Positions 1 through 10,566 of a stretch of 64,000 bases of DNA are shown here, piece by piece. The notes beneath the pieces are model-generated. The model did not search any database. It was given only the letters and a program-made list of their open reading frames with translations, and was not told where the DNA came from. This stretch comes from Verpa conica. Taxonomy: Eukaryota > Ascomycota > Pezizomycetes > Pezizales > Morchellaceae. The stretch lies in the NCBI GenBank assembly GCA_033030425.1, contig JAUFSD010000010.1:1364001-1428000 (forward strand). The letters are read 5' to 3'. Position 1 is the stretch's first letter; each line of letters opens with the position of its first letter. The translations under genes and the position numbers were made by a program.

Positions 1-429
1 CCTGTTGTGCTTCTGTTTGTCCACCCTCCATAATGCTGCAGGGTGCTCTTTGCATGGCCCCGTATTCCGTATTCTGGAATGGGTCCACACGTGGTTAGGA
101 ATTCCCCTATCCACAAACCGAGCAATTTGGAACGAGCTATCGTTGCACATGTTCAGGCGTTTTCCTAATGCAAGTAACTACATGCTCAGCTCAACTTATC
201 GTGGCTTCTCTCAATTGTGGGTCTGTACCAAGAGCGAGAAAAGAGGTTACCTGTAATTATATTATCTCAAATTAGGAGAAGGCTGTGTCTAAATTAGAGA
301 TTCTAGTGCGTATAAATACAAGAAGCAATTCCTTCCTCCAAGCTCACCACCCAGCACTCACGACAAGAGCAATCAACTCAATCAGCACTTCAAGAACTCA
401 GTCAGTACCTCAGAAACTCAACTCCAGCC
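1..429. other. Intergenic, left edge to first gene
   Basis: No coding region is supported. The short open frames here have no recognisable domain. The last ~110 bases before the ATG at 430 are A/C-rich and rich in CAAG/CTCA runs, which is typical of a fungal 5' leader. A TATAAATA-like stretch lies at about 310-317 and could be the promoter TATA box of the secreted-protein gene. Confidence 0.5.
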
Positions 430-1359
430 ATGCATTTCAATACCATTGCTCCCGCTGCTGCGATTCTTTTGTTCTCTTCCCTCGGGAACGCCAGAAGCAT
501 TGAAGAAAGGACCACCGATACAGATGGGTGCAATGCAGACAACGCGCTCCGAGCTCTTCGTCGATTCAGCGAAGAGGCTATTCCATTCTGCAGTGCCTAC
601 ATTTCAATTCCTGTCATCACTGAAGTTGCTGCCACTACTACTCCTGTCGTGTAAGTTTCTCACTAGTCTCCTAGTAACTCCTTCAGAACAAAAAAAAGCT
701 GACAGATAAACTTTTCTATAGAACTGCCACTACCTATGTTACCGTTACATCTCCAATTGTCGATAAGCGCGCTGCAGCAACTCTTATGCCTCGCGATGAG
801 GTCGCAGCAGACGATGTTATCTTCGCAGAGGAGGTCGAAGAACTTGCGCGCCGTGATATTGCGATCCCAACCTTCGTCACTGAGTATCCCGCATCACGTA
901 TCTCTAGCGCTTGCTCTTGCATGACAATCCCTACCTCCACCACCACTGTTACTTCCACAGCCCCCACTGCTGTATGTTCCCAATCCTAAATAAAATAAAC
1001 AGAGAGCCAAATACTAATGATTTTTAAAAACACAGACTGAAACCGAGTCAGTCACTGTTGTTACTGATCCTCGCAAAGAGTGCAGCACCTCTTACAACAC
1101 CTGCGGAAATGGCAAGGGAAACAGGGTCGAGATCACCTCAGCATCTAGCCATCTCCAGTGTTGCCAGAAGTGCCAGGCCAAGTCCAACTGTGTCGCCAGT
1201 GCTTACACAAAGACTGCCTTCGGAAAGGTCTGCCAGCACTTGGTCAGCGTTTCCTCTAGCTCACCGGTCACCGATACTTGCCCATTGGGTCTTGTCAACT
1301 ATAACTTTGGTGCACCTGACAAGAAGGGTATCGTCTACCCTGGACCTTGCGGATACTAA
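430..1359 (+). CDS. Secreted cysteine-rich protein, PAN/apple-like C-terminus
   Basis: The model has three exons, 430-650, 722-971 and 1036-1359, and encodes 264 residues. Both introns are GT-AG, and the second has a TACTAAT branch site. The N-terminus is a clear signal peptide (basic-poor, AAAILLF core, cleavage near GNA-RS), so the product should enter the secretory pathway. A DKR dibasic site around residue 90 resembles a Kex2 processing site. The middle is Ser/Thr/Val-rich. The last ~105 residues hold about nine cysteines, including a CCQKC core followed by CVASAY, a pattern seen in fungal PAN/apple-like and other small secreted proteins. No catalytic motif is visible. It could be a wall-associated or effector-like protein, but the function is unknown. 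Start chosen as the ATG directly before the signal peptide. Confidence 0.82.
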
Positions 1360-2577
1360 TAGAGTTAAATTATATATACGGCGGGTGGAATGAGAAGTTG
1401 TTGATGAATAGGGGGATGGGTGGTCGGTTGTTGGAGTTATAAGTGAAATGTTTGGTAGATGAGCGTGTTCTTTATTTTCGAATGATGGATTGATTTTGGT
1501 ATAATCTGTATGTCTTTGAATGCAATACTTGTTTACTCTTGACAGTTGATTTCGGTGGTTCTTAAAATAACTGCGAGTGATACCCTATGGATTATAATTG
1601 TGGTCATTGCTGTGTAGATCACTGTTTTGATGTGGTTCCACCATGCATAGTAGACAGGTTGTCACCCAAAGTAAAGCTCTAGTACTTCCTACACGCTAGA
1701 TAAGTAACTCGTATTAATGGCAATACTAGAAGTGATTTACATATTAGCCTTCCCACTTTAAGACTACATGCAGGTATAATGCATTAGCTCAGCTAGAGTA
1801 GAGAAACTTAACCTCTAACTTAGCTTGGATGTACTTTGGGTTATTGACCAGTTATTACTTAGTAGCATAATATAGGGCTCATGTCGGAATCTTAGCGAGA
1901 GAATAACGCAACATTCCAAACAATAAATCAATCTTATCATAGCCCAGACAGCTGCACGTAATCTGTCCCCAAGGTCGAGCGAGATGAGGCAAGACATAAC
2001 CTGAACTTCTCTCACCTCTTCATTATCTCCTGTTTCCCCAAACACTACTCCCCAAAAACAAGAAAACGTCACGCGATTGTCACGCCTTCCAGTCAGTAAC
2101 AACGTTACATCAAAATGACGTCTACCAGGATACCCTTGTACTCGCAATATTCACGTCAATTGCAACATGGTAAACCGCCCCCATTACTAATTATCTCTCT
2201 GACAGCAGCCAATTTCGGGAAAGCTCACGGGATGATCAAACGCCCGTGCTGCAAAGCCCAAAGATAAGTAACTCCCCCTTTTTTTCTTTTTTGTGACCAG
2301 ACCCGGTAAGTCCCGATGTTGGGAAACTCCCCATAGCAACGGGTCGTGTGAGGTGTTATGATAGCTAGAAGCTGGCAATAAAACGGTCTTCACAGCTCAG
2401 CAATTGATCCCCTTTTCACTTTCCACCTCCCATATGATATTTTTGAAGCTTGAGTAAGTAATCCTAGCCCATTGGCTCTCCTCTGCCTACCTACTACTCA
2501 TAGCTAACGAACCTAAGAAGCATCTCCACAAGAATCCCACCCAATCAAAACTCCTACAGCTCTCAAACCTCTACACA
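1360..2577. other. Intergenic, 1.2 kb
   Basis: It holds the 3' region of the secreted-protein gene and the promoter of the F-box/ankyrin gene. No domain is recognisable in any frame. The only notable item is the bipartite motif copy at 1574. Confidence 0.5.
1574..1589 (+). repeat. Bipartite motif copy (CGAGTGAT-ACCCT-ATG)
   Basis: Perfect match to CGAGTGAY-N5-ATG, about 215 bases past the stop of the secreted-protein gene. Confidence 0.6.
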
Positions 2578-3630
2578 ATGCCACTCCTCGACCTCCCCAA
2601 TGAGCTCCTCCAATCCCTCTCTGAAAACCTCAACTCCCAAGATCTCAATCACCTAATCCTCACCTGCCACGACCTACATTCAATCCTCACCCCTATCCTT
2701 CACCGCCTCGCTCTCCAAAAGCGAGGCTACGAGCTCGATGCGCTCCAATGGGCTGCCTCCAAAGGCCACGAACCCCTCGTTAAGCTCCTCCTTTCCAAAG
2801 GCGGCTTCGACATCAACGCCGGCCGCGGCCAACGCTACGGTACCGCCCTGCACCTCGCTGCGCGGAACAACTCTGAAGCAATCAGTAGGCTGCTCATAGC
2901 TCTAGGAGCTGATGTCTCAATACGGTGTGGAACTGGGAGAACGGCACTGCACTGGGCAGCATATTCGGGGAATGAGGGGATATGTGAATTGTTGATTGCA
3001 AAGGGGGCAGATCTTTCGTGTGTTGACTACCATGGAGCTTCAGCGCTCTCAGATGCGGTGTCACAGGGGAAGGATGCGGTGGTAAGATTATTGTTGGAGA
3101 AAGGTGCGGATGTTGGTGCTGCAGTTACGGGCCCGAGTGCAAGTAGGACTAGTGCGCTTCATCAGGCGGCTTATTATGGGCATGAGGCGGTGGTGAAGAC
3201 GCTTATGTCACATGGGGCAAATATAAGTGTTGAGAATACTCTCGGTGCAAGGCCGCTTCATTGTGCAGCTAGTAATTGTGCAGTTGGTGTGGCTGAGATA
3301 TTGCTCGAGGGGGGTGAGAATATCAATGCGGAAACTCTAGTTGGCTATACATCACTCCATCTTGCGGCTGAAAGTGGAGATGTGAAGATGATTACACTGC
3401 TCCTTAATAAGGGTGCCAATATCAATGCTCAAGAGCGTACTGGGAAGACACCACTCCATTTGGCGGCTGGGAATTGGCGTGCAGAAGTGGTGAGGATGCT
3501 TCTAAGGAGAGGGGCAAACTATTTTATCAAGGACGTGCATAAACAGACAGCGCTGGACGTAGCAAAGGATGCAGATGTGATTGATGATAATAGTGCCGCT
3601 ATAGAGATTTTGAAGGTCAAAATGGTATGA
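2578..3630 (+). CDS. F-box and ankyrin-repeat protein
   Basis: A single-exon gene of 350 residues. Residues 1-45 look like an F-box: LPNELLQSLSENL, then LNHLILTCHDLHSIL, with the usual Leu-Pro start and the C/H-x-L pattern. This would recruit the protein to SKP1 in an SCF ubiquitin ligase. From about residue 55 to 335 there are eight ankyrin repeats, recognised by repeated TALHLAA, LLLxKGAD and GxTPLHLAA cores; the repeat near residues 155-185 is the most divergent. Ankyrin repeats would bind the substrate. This domain order is common in large lineage-specific families of filamentous fungi, so the target cannot be inferred. The 5' third is C-rich and the 3' part G-rich in codon choice. Confidence 0.87.
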   Translation: MPLLDLPNELLQSLSENLNSQDLNHLILTCHDLHSILTPILHRLALQKRGYELDALQWAASKGHEPLVKLLLSKGGFDINAGRGQRYGTALHLAARNNSEAISRLLIALGADVSIRCGTGRTALHWAAYSGNEGICELLIAKGADLSCVDYHGASALSDAVSQGKDAVVRLLLEKGADVGAAVTGPSASRTSALHQAAYYGHEAVVKTLMSHGANISVENTLGARPLHCAASNCAVGVAEILLEGGENINAETLVGYTSLHLAAESGDVKMITLLLNKGANINAQERTGKTPLHLAAGNWRAEVVRMLLRRGANYFIKDVHKQTALDVAKDADVIDDNSAAIEILKVKMV

Positions 3631-3797
3631 GTAGGTTTTGAACTACTAATGTGGTGTATTTACAAAATACTGGAAAGGATAGATGGAGTGGAGGGTGTAG
3701 ATTTAGATTTCATTTCTAATGTCGTATTGGTAATGTGTTACGGATTGTAATTTCTAATGATTAATTATCTCCTCTCATGAAATTGTCTAACATTCCT

Positions 3798-3813
3798 CAT
3801 AAACGATCACTCG
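3798..3813 (-). repeat. Bipartite motif copy (CGAGTGAT-CGTTT-ATG)
   Basis: Perfect match on the minus strand, between the convergent ankyrin and piggyBac-like genes. Confidence 0.6.
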
Positions 3814-3853
3814 TGTCCTGCAACAACCTGCCAATCTCAACTGGTAACAAAAA

Positions 3854-5503
3854 TTAAAAAACTCTTGCTTTTTTCTTTGAAGGTTCCTCATCCTGAGAAA
3901 CTGCTTCCTTGAGCTTCATCAGCCCACTCGCAACATCCATCCTAAAACTATCATGGGTAGCTTTCCCCCCATACACCTTAGCGATAACATTAGCATTAAC
4001 AACCGCTATATCCAGCAACCACATCAAACCCATAATCCACTTCCTCGCCTGCACCACCGGTTCCTTCTCCAATTGCCTTGCCGAAAACATCTCCCTTGGT
4101 CTCTTCAAGAACAAATGTTGCTTACACTCTGAATAATCTGAATGATCGAGGGCAACGCGTGGTTGATCGATCATTGCCTTTTTATTTTTCCCGAAAGCCG
4201 CATTAATGAGAGGTTCATCTTTAGGTGGGGCGGGGTTCCTATAAGCCTCGCTTTTCTCGTAGTTATCATTGTTGCGGGGCGTGATCTCGTGGACGGTGGT
4301 CATCATAATACAAGTTGCGAAATGCCGCCAAACGATTGCAAGGACATCGTTGTCGGGTCCGGCGAGTGCACCAGTTACCGTGTTCCAGGGGATATATTTT
4401 CCTTTGAGCTCCTGGAGTGACTTTGGAAAGCCGTAATACTTCCAAGTGGATTCACCAATTGCGCCAATACCGATCTTCCGGAGAGCCGAGAAGAGAGGGA
4501 CGTTAGTGAAGTCCCTGTTTGCATGGATGATAAATTGGCGCGTTTCTTTTGGGAGGGTAGTTGCGAGTTTGTAGGCATTTGCAGAGACAGGAAAGGACAT
4601 TCCTTGTATTTTGAGATCCTCGGTCTCTAAATCGTTTGGTGTGTCGTTGTAGAAGAGGAAGTTCCACGTGTAAGAGTAGTGTTGGAGCGAGATAATATTC
4701 GAGTCTTTCGTCCAGTTGAATGACATTTCTGTACCAGGCAAGTAATACCGCATCGATGCTTCTCGAATCTTAGCTCCGAGGGGCTCTAATTGCCCCTTCC
4801 AGTCTTCGCCATTGAGGTCTGGTGGGCCAATATGGAAAAACTTTAGTAGCTGTCTGAACCGCGATTCACTAATGACTTTTCCGATAGGGTGTTGAGGCCA
4901 CCCAGGCTTCTTAAACCAGTAATCTTCAAGGTCTTGAGATTGACATATCCCCATATATAGAATCGCACCGAAAAATACTTTAATCTCCTCAGCTGAAGTA
5001 GGACTCCATTTAGTCTTCTTAGGCTTCCTTTTCGCAGCATACGTATTTGTAGCTGCCGCAAGTTCCCCAAACGTATCATCGTTAATGAATAGCTGAAAAC
5101 CCTTCAGTGGGTCCTTAAAACCACCGCCTGCGAAGTCATCTGGGGGGTTCTGTATTTGATGTTTATGTATTGTATGAGAGCTCCTGAGCTTATCGAAATG
5201 TGGGGGTTCAGGGATTACGGCATCTTCTTTCTCGCTTTCATCTTCGTGGCCCCACCCGTAACCATAATATCCATCGTCTGATTGTGTGTTTGATGAGTTC
5301 CCTGCAGGTTCGGCACGGTGGTGACGCCTAGTCGTGATTTCAAAGTATCCATCTTCTGAGCCGACCCAGCTAGAGTCATCTACAAACTCTTCCATGTCTG
5401 CCGTGTGTACTGGGTCCATTTCCCCAGCTTTCTTCGGTTGAAATCGTAGGATGGTAAGGAAATTTTTGTTGGGAGTTGGTACTGACTTTTGGAGAAGATA
5501 CAA
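3854..5503 (-). CDS. PiggyBac transposase-derived protein, catalytic Asp lost
   Basis: An uninterrupted reading frame of 549 residues; the most natural start is the MDPVHTADMEEF methionine at 5419. A spliced alternative starts at 5697 with an intron 5428-5501, which joins in phase. The acidic N-terminus is followed by the piggyBac DDE_Tnp_1_7-type domain: the region around EIKVFFGAILYMGICQ, then WPQHPIGKVISESRFRQLLKFFH, and a C-terminal RKWIMGLMWLLDIAVVNA segment. Where active piggyBac proteins carry their catalytic aspartates this one appears to have other residues: TEMSFNW for the DE(x)F motif, HANRDFTN for DNFFT, and VWRHFATCIMMTT for the third site. No terminal inverted repeats with TTAA were found nearby. 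It is thus a domesticated or decaying relative rather than a mobile element. The family call is from recognition of these blocks. Confidence 0.72.
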   Translation of the reverse strand: MYLLQKSVPTPNKNFLTILRFQPKKAGEMDPVHTADMEEFVDDSSWVGSEDGYFEITTRRHHRAEPAGNSSNTQSDDGYYGYGWGHEDESEKEDAVIPEPPHFDKLRSSHTIHKHQIQNPPDDFAGGGFKDPLKGFQLFINDDTFGELAAATNTYAAKRKPKKTKWSPTSAEEIKVFFGAILYMGICQSQDLEDYWFKKPGWPQHPIGKVISESRFRQLLKFFHIGPPDLNGEDWKGQLEPLGAKIREASMRYYLPGTEMSFNWTKDSNIISLQHYSYTWNFLFYNDTPNDLETEDLKIQGMSFPVSANAYKLATTLPKETRQFIIHANRDFTNVPLFSALRKIGIGAIGESTWKYYGFPKSLQELKGKYIPWNTVTGALAGPDNDVLAIVWRHFATCIMMTTVHEITPRNNDNYEKSEAYRNPAPPKDEPLINAAFGKNKKAMIDQPRVALDHSDYSECKQHLFLKRPREMFSARQLEKEPVVQARKWIMGLMWLLDIAVVNANVIAKVYGGKATHDSFRMDVASGLMKLKEAVSQDEEPSKKKARVF

Positions 5504-5822
5504 AATAGTGATGTAGTGGAGAGTATGACATCATATGTCTCACCAGACACCAAATCACTGTAAGTTGTCTCAGAAAAGGATACCACTACTTCCTCTCTTT
5601 CTCCTTCTTTGTCCTCTTTATTTATTTGGCGTGGGTGCTTTGCATTTCTAACTATTCTATAAAGTCTATACTCCGTATCTGTTACCGCCTGTGGCATGAT
5701 TCTAAATTAACTTCCTACTCTCGGCCTTGAGCGAGGGCATAGGGAATTCGAATAGTTGATAGGAGCATCAAAATTCTTACCAAGTTTCTCATATATGACC
5801 TACTCCATGCATTTATGGCCTA

Positions 5823-5838
5823 CGAGTGATATGGAATG
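5823..5838 (+). repeat. Bipartite motif copy (CGAGTGAT-ATGGA-ATG)
   Basis: Perfect match in the gap upstream of the piggyBac-like gene. Confidence 0.6.
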
Positions 5839-5984
5839 AAGCTAAAAATAGCCAGCGTTTAGTCAGTGTATAGGACAATCTCTAAATAGTATATTAAGAT
5901 TAGTTTATACCCTCTAATTATTATCGAGGCATCAATCCATTGGGTAATTTGCGCCTTCACGGGGGTCCCTAGGAGCTCCGGAGT

Positions 5985-6000
5985 CGAGTGACACGATATG
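5985..6000 (+). repeat. Bipartite motif copy (CGAGTGAC-ACGAT-ATG)
   Basis: GAC variant of the left half with the ATG at the same spacing, 147 bases after the 5823 copy on the same strand. Confidence 0.55.
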
Positions 6001-6165
6001 AATCTACTAATTTCACTATAACGAACCAATCCCTATTTATTCCTTCTGTTACCATCTATCATAGTCCAATCATTTCCAATCCGTATCCACAACCCATCCC
6101 AAACACCCCATAATAATAACATCTGAAAGAAAAAAAGTATAAAGGGGTATAAAAATATCTCCTTT

Positions 6166-7605
6166 TTATATCTGCACGACATCCATCCCCTTCATCTCCG
6201 GTCTCTCAGTCTCCCACTCATCCCTCAAAACTCCAAACAACGCATCCGAAACAAGTAGAGTAACCGCAAGACTCCACACCAACGTAATCGCATAGAAAAA
6301 GTTTGCGTTACCAGAACCTGCATAAATCCACAGGTAATAGAAGGCGGGGCCAAGTAAAGTGGCATAAAGAAGTGTAGAAGTCACAAAGAAGGCATAGCGC
6401 ATTACTATCGTAGGAGGTTAGAAGGATATATTAACACGGTGGTTAGATGAACTTACGAGGGAAAATATGACGGTAAAGAGACAGTAGTGAGAGATATAGT
6501 GCTGTATCCCCGATGGAAGGGTATGATTTAAAGATTGAAGATATTCCAAGAAGGGTAGTGATGACGAACAACGGTTGTTTCCTAGTCCACGTTTAGCACT
6601 TTCACTTAAAGTTTTCTTTTTTTAAAAAAAATAAAAAAGCTGTATAAGGATACTTACCGTAGCCGTATACATAGCCCACCGACATAAACCGCCAGATGGA
6701 GCTGAAAGACGCATAGAAAAAGGTTTCGGAAGCTGTCAAACATCTCGATAAAGAAGTACCACCACAGCCCCACATTGGGCGTCAAATCCGGTAGTAGTAG
6801 ATGTACACCGTAAGTCGACGCCAAAAACTCCCAGCTGTTGCCGGTAATCAGGTAGCTCAACCCTAGCAATCCACCTACCGCGCCTGCAAATACCCCAGTC
6901 ATCTTAGTTGCATAGACACTCAAGCTCAATTCCGGCACTTTCATCCCATCGTAGCTCAATAGGATCATCGGCGGTAGTAGCAAGATCGGGTATAGTGAGA
7001 GGTAGGCGCTCATGGCAAGTGCTAATACAGCTGCAGCGCCATTACCACGGACAGCCTTGGAGATGGCGGTGAGGATTACGGTATTTGTAAAGACAATGGT
7101 TGGGCGGGCGAGACAAGTTGCGACAGTAAAGGGGTTGAAGAGGAATGCGGCAGCGACGGCCCAAGGAGGCCATTGAGCATCCTTACGATTTGAGGTAGCG
7201 GCGGAGACACCGGATGAGGCGATCTTGACTAGGGCATGTGCGGAGAAGACGTCAAGGAGGATGTAGATGAGGTTTGTAGCTATCTCGGAGGAGGGGAGGG
7301 TTGTGAATAACGCGAGTAGTAGTGGGGCCTACGAAAGTCAGGTCAGTATGTCTAATTACGAAAAAAGATAATAATCAGCGCATGGACTTAGGGCCTGGGG
7401 GTACCTGGTGGAAGACACCGCCGTCATAGGGAGATACGCCATGAGTGTATAGAAAGAGACCTTCTTGTAGTCGTTTGAAGCTCGTAACAGGTGTTGAGAT
7501 CTCGACGCGGTTGGTGAGGAGGTTTGGCAGCGAAGGGAATGCCGCGAACAGAACCAGCCTGAGGACGACGGCGACGATAACGACTAGGAGACTCCGCCGG
7601 CCCAT
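6166..7605 (-). CDS. GAB1: GPI transamidase subunit GAB1 / PIG-U
   Basis: The model has four exons, 7605-7405, 7328-6658, 6581-6457 and 6404-6166, and encodes 411 residues, close to the yeast (394) and human (435) proteins. All introns are GT-AG and phases agree. It is a polytopic ER membrane protein. Visible family marks are the N-terminal VVLRLVLFAAFPSL helix, RLQEGLFLYTHGVSPYDGGVFHQAPLLL, the FLFNPFTVATCLARPT block, the NVGLWWYFFIEMFDSFRNLF segment, and the C-terminal GSGNANFFYAITL segment. The complex (GAA1, GPI8, GPI16, GPI17, GAB1) attaches GPI anchors to secretory proteins in the ER lumen, and this subunit is thought to recognise the lipid or proprotein signal. Nothing is missing. Confidence 0.92.
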
Positions 7606-7756
7606 AATTTCTGGAAGAAGAAAAAAAAGGAGCGTTTGATACTGAAGTTGGAGATGAGAGCCTAAAGGACAGATCTGGGCATCGCAAAGTTGTGAGCCGC
7701 AACTTGGGTTTGGGTTAGTCAGCGGGGTTGTCTTGGTAATACTCTTGGTGCCGAGA

Positions 7757-7772
7757 CATGGGCTATCACTCG
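7757..7772 (-). repeat. Bipartite motif copy (CGAGTGAT-AGCCC-ATG)
   Basis: Perfect match on the minus strand, about 150 bases upstream of the GAB1 start. Confidence 0.6.
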
Positions 7773-8358
7773 GGGGAGTCGATGGCCATAGGTGGGAATT
7801 GGCAGAGGGGATATCATCTTATGGGGGTCCCTTGTTAGGTGCCATATGCTGGTAGACCCAAACCTTTTGCTTATTATTCTACGGCTATGTAACTATAGGT
7901 AGTACTATATAGTATTTACTATTGACCCTTGTCTAGGACCCTAGAGTGTACCTCAACCAACCCCAATTATGGAAAGTAGAAGGCCAGTAGTTAAGTTCTT
8001 AAGGATTTCTTTAGTATTTAGACATTTTATCATTGTCATCTCTAGATTGACTTAGCTTTGTATTGTGGTCTACCCCTGTAAGGCATAAGAAGCTTGTTTC
8101 AACCGCAATGCAGCCCTAACCAACCCATTAATAGTATGTCCAGTGTTTACAAGTCTCTAAGTAGGGTTCGACTTATTTACGTGTACCCTTAGTCAAGCAC
8201 CACACCCTAAGAAAGAGCATCTGAATGGAATTCAGCAAAACCTGGCATATGAGTCACAAGTGTTTGTATTAACAGGAGACTAAAACCAGCTTCATGTCTT
8301 CCTTCTGATTTTATGGTTAATTGAGCGCTCTTAGAATTTCAGTTACGGTTAGATGATG

Positions 8359-8374
8359 CGAGTGATATTCCATG
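8359..8374 (+). repeat. Bipartite motif copy (CGAGTGAT-ATTCC-ATG)
   Basis: Perfect match about 480 bases upstream of MTD1. Confidence 0.6.
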
Positions 8375-8849
8375 TAATGACTATTTGCTGACAGGGTACG
8401 ACACAGAAGAAACGATAAAGTTTTACCTAACATAATTAATTGCCCCGTGACCTTCGGAATAAACCTTTAGGCACAGTGGGTTAGGGCTCATGATCATCAC
8501 GTGACCTAGGAACTAAGAGAGCCCGTGAGAACTAAATGAATTAGAACACGTACTTTGTTAGCTGACTGCTTGTAATAAGGCTGGTATAAATCTCTAATAA
8601 ACCCCATTCATCACCAGCTCGCAACAGAAGGGAACACCCCAGCCTTAATAAACCCGTGATGCTCATCACCCGCCGATTGCGTATCCGACCATCTCGTCAT
8701 CTCTGTGCAGGGGCATTTTTTTACGCCAAGAACCTGCAAGCCCCACCTACAACCAAAAACTGCCCCTCCAAACCTCCCCTGGGAATTACACCATATACAA
8801 CAGGAGAATTCAGCAGCATTCACACTTCGAACCGTTTCCCACCGCTAAA

Positions 8850-10084
8850 ATGAGTGAAAAGAACCCCGGATTCGACGAAACCACTGATCCTCCTCCGGCA
8901 ACATGTAAGGTTGTCTCTGCTGCAACTGTTGCTGAGGGACTCCTCCAGGAGGTTAGGACCTCGCTGCAGAAATTGGATCGTGCGCCGTTGTTGGTGGGCT
9001 TTTTGGCGAATAGTGATCCTGCGGCGAAGATGTATGCGAATTGGACTGAGAAGACTTGTCAGCAGAAGTATGCTCCCGTCACTACTTGTATACATTTTTA
9101 GAGAGAGAGAGAGGTCTAATAAGCCGGATAGTGGATTTCAGTTCGAGCTACGTGAAGTGAATAAAGATGATCTCGAGGAGCAAATTCTTGCAGCGAATGT
9201 GGACGATAATGTAGATGGTATTATCGTCTACTTCCCTGTTTTCGGGAGTCGTCAAGTAAGCACTCTTCTCTACACACTTTTATTATGGCTTTAACTTATA
9301 ATCCCCGCCATAGGATCAATATCTCCAGCAGGTCACCTCAATGACCAAGGATGTCGAGGGCCTATCCCACAAGTACCTTTTCAACATGTACCAAAACATC
9401 CGATTCCTTGACGCCGAGCACCAACAGAAGAGTATCCTCCCATGTACACCTCTCGCAGTGATCAAGATCCTCGAGTACATCAAAGTCTACAACTCCATCC
9501 TTCCATACGGCAACAGACTCTTCGGCAAGACCATTACTATTGTTAACCGCTCTGAAATCGTTGGTAGACCACTTGCCGCGCTGCTGGCAAACGACGGCGC
9601 AAGTGTGTACAGCGTTGATATCACCGGCATTGAACACTTCACTAGAGGTGAAGGGATCAGGAAGAGGCAGCATCAGGTACATGGGACAGACTTGAAGCTA
9701 GTGGATGTGGTGCCGAAGAGTGATGTTGTTATTACTGGCGTGCCGAGTAAGGATTATAAGTTCCCGACTCATCTGTTGAAGGAGTATGCCTCCCCCTCCC
9801 CTTCTCCCGGTAGAAATTGAGCTAAGGGTGTTTTGTGCTAGGGGTGCGATCTGTATCAACTTCTCTTCGGAGAAGAATTTTGACCCGAATGTCAAGCAGA
9901 AGGCGTCGATATACGTTCCTGCGATTGGGAAGGTAACGATTGTTGTGCTTCTTAGGAATATCCTTGTAAGTTTTTTAAGTTTTATCCTTATTGTGGAAAA
10001 TCGGCCTAATATCCTCTCTAGAGACTCGCAGAGAACCGCCGTGGCGCAAAGAAGCAAGTTGAGGGTGCACCTGCACCTCAGTAG
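8850..10084 (+). CDS. MTD1: Methylenetetrahydrofolate dehydrogenase (NAD+), cytosolic
   Basis: The model has five exons, 8850-9067, ~9114-9255, 9314-9783, 9842-9965 and 10022-10084, and encodes about 338 residues. The enzyme oxidises 5,10-methylene-THF to methenyl-THF with NAD+ in the cytosol and feeds one-carbon units to purine synthesis. The yeast-type monofunctional form is recognised from LLVGFLANSDPAAKMYA, DGIIVYFPVFGSRQDQYLQQ, KDVEGLSHKY, KSILPCTPLAVIKILEY, NRSEIVGRPLAALLANDGA and SDVVITGVPS. The second acceptor is uncertain: a GA dinucleotide run at 9101-9113 offers AG sites that stay in frame, giving up to four extra residues (ERER). The 46-base intron was preferred to a 34-base one. 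No mitochondrial signal is seen. Confidence 0.95.
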
Positions 10085-10566
10085 TCGTCATCATAGATTG
10101 TGTAGGATGGGTAGAAAGGTGGGGTATTTATAAAAGCTGAATTTTTTCTTTTGTTTGTGGGAGCTCCATGGTGTTGTGTTTTCTTGCTTTTCTTTTCTTG
10201 TGCTTTATAGAGCGAACACAGAGTGTAAGCGTATATTATATCAAATTTTATTTTGCTAGAAACAGTCATAGTGTGTCACTCGGTAGTTGAAGACCAGGTA
10301 TTATCTTATAGAGTGAAGAGTGAAGAGCTAGTTACTAGACGCTACATAAATGTTATTCGCTAAATTCAACCCCTACTCTGTATTATAAGATTGTGAGATT
10401 TTATGACCGTACTATCGATCTGAAGTGTGGTGGGGATGGAAACGAGCCTACTAAGTACCTATGCAAATGTTTGACCCTGGGTTCGCCTAGATAACGACTT
10501 ACGATACTGGCTATAATTATTATAAGGATAACTATTACTTCTTGAGAATAATCAAATAACTTATAA
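10085..10566. other. Intergenic between convergent MTD1 and amidotransferase genes
   Basis: AT-rich 3' regions of two convergent genes. The only distinct item is the motif copy at 10267. Confidence 0.45.
10267..10282 (-). repeat. Bipartite motif copy (CGAGTGAC-ACACT-ATG)
   Basis: GAC variant on the minus strand, 183 bases past the MTD1 stop. Confidence 0.55.

Larger units (their letters stand above)
5698..6165. other. Intergenic between piggyBac-like gene and GAB1 3' end
   Basis: AT-rich. It holds the two motif copies at 5823 and 5985 and no supported gene. Confidence 0.5.
7606..8849. other. Divergent intergenic region GAB1-MTD1
   Basis: It contains both promoters of the divergent pair. 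Apart from the motif copies at 7757 and 8359 I see no structure and no gene. The last ~250 bases before the MTD1 ATG are pyrimidine- and CCC-rich. Confidence 0.5.

Noticed and set aside
5..256. 83-codon frame at the left edge
   Set aside because: No domain, no splice continuation found.
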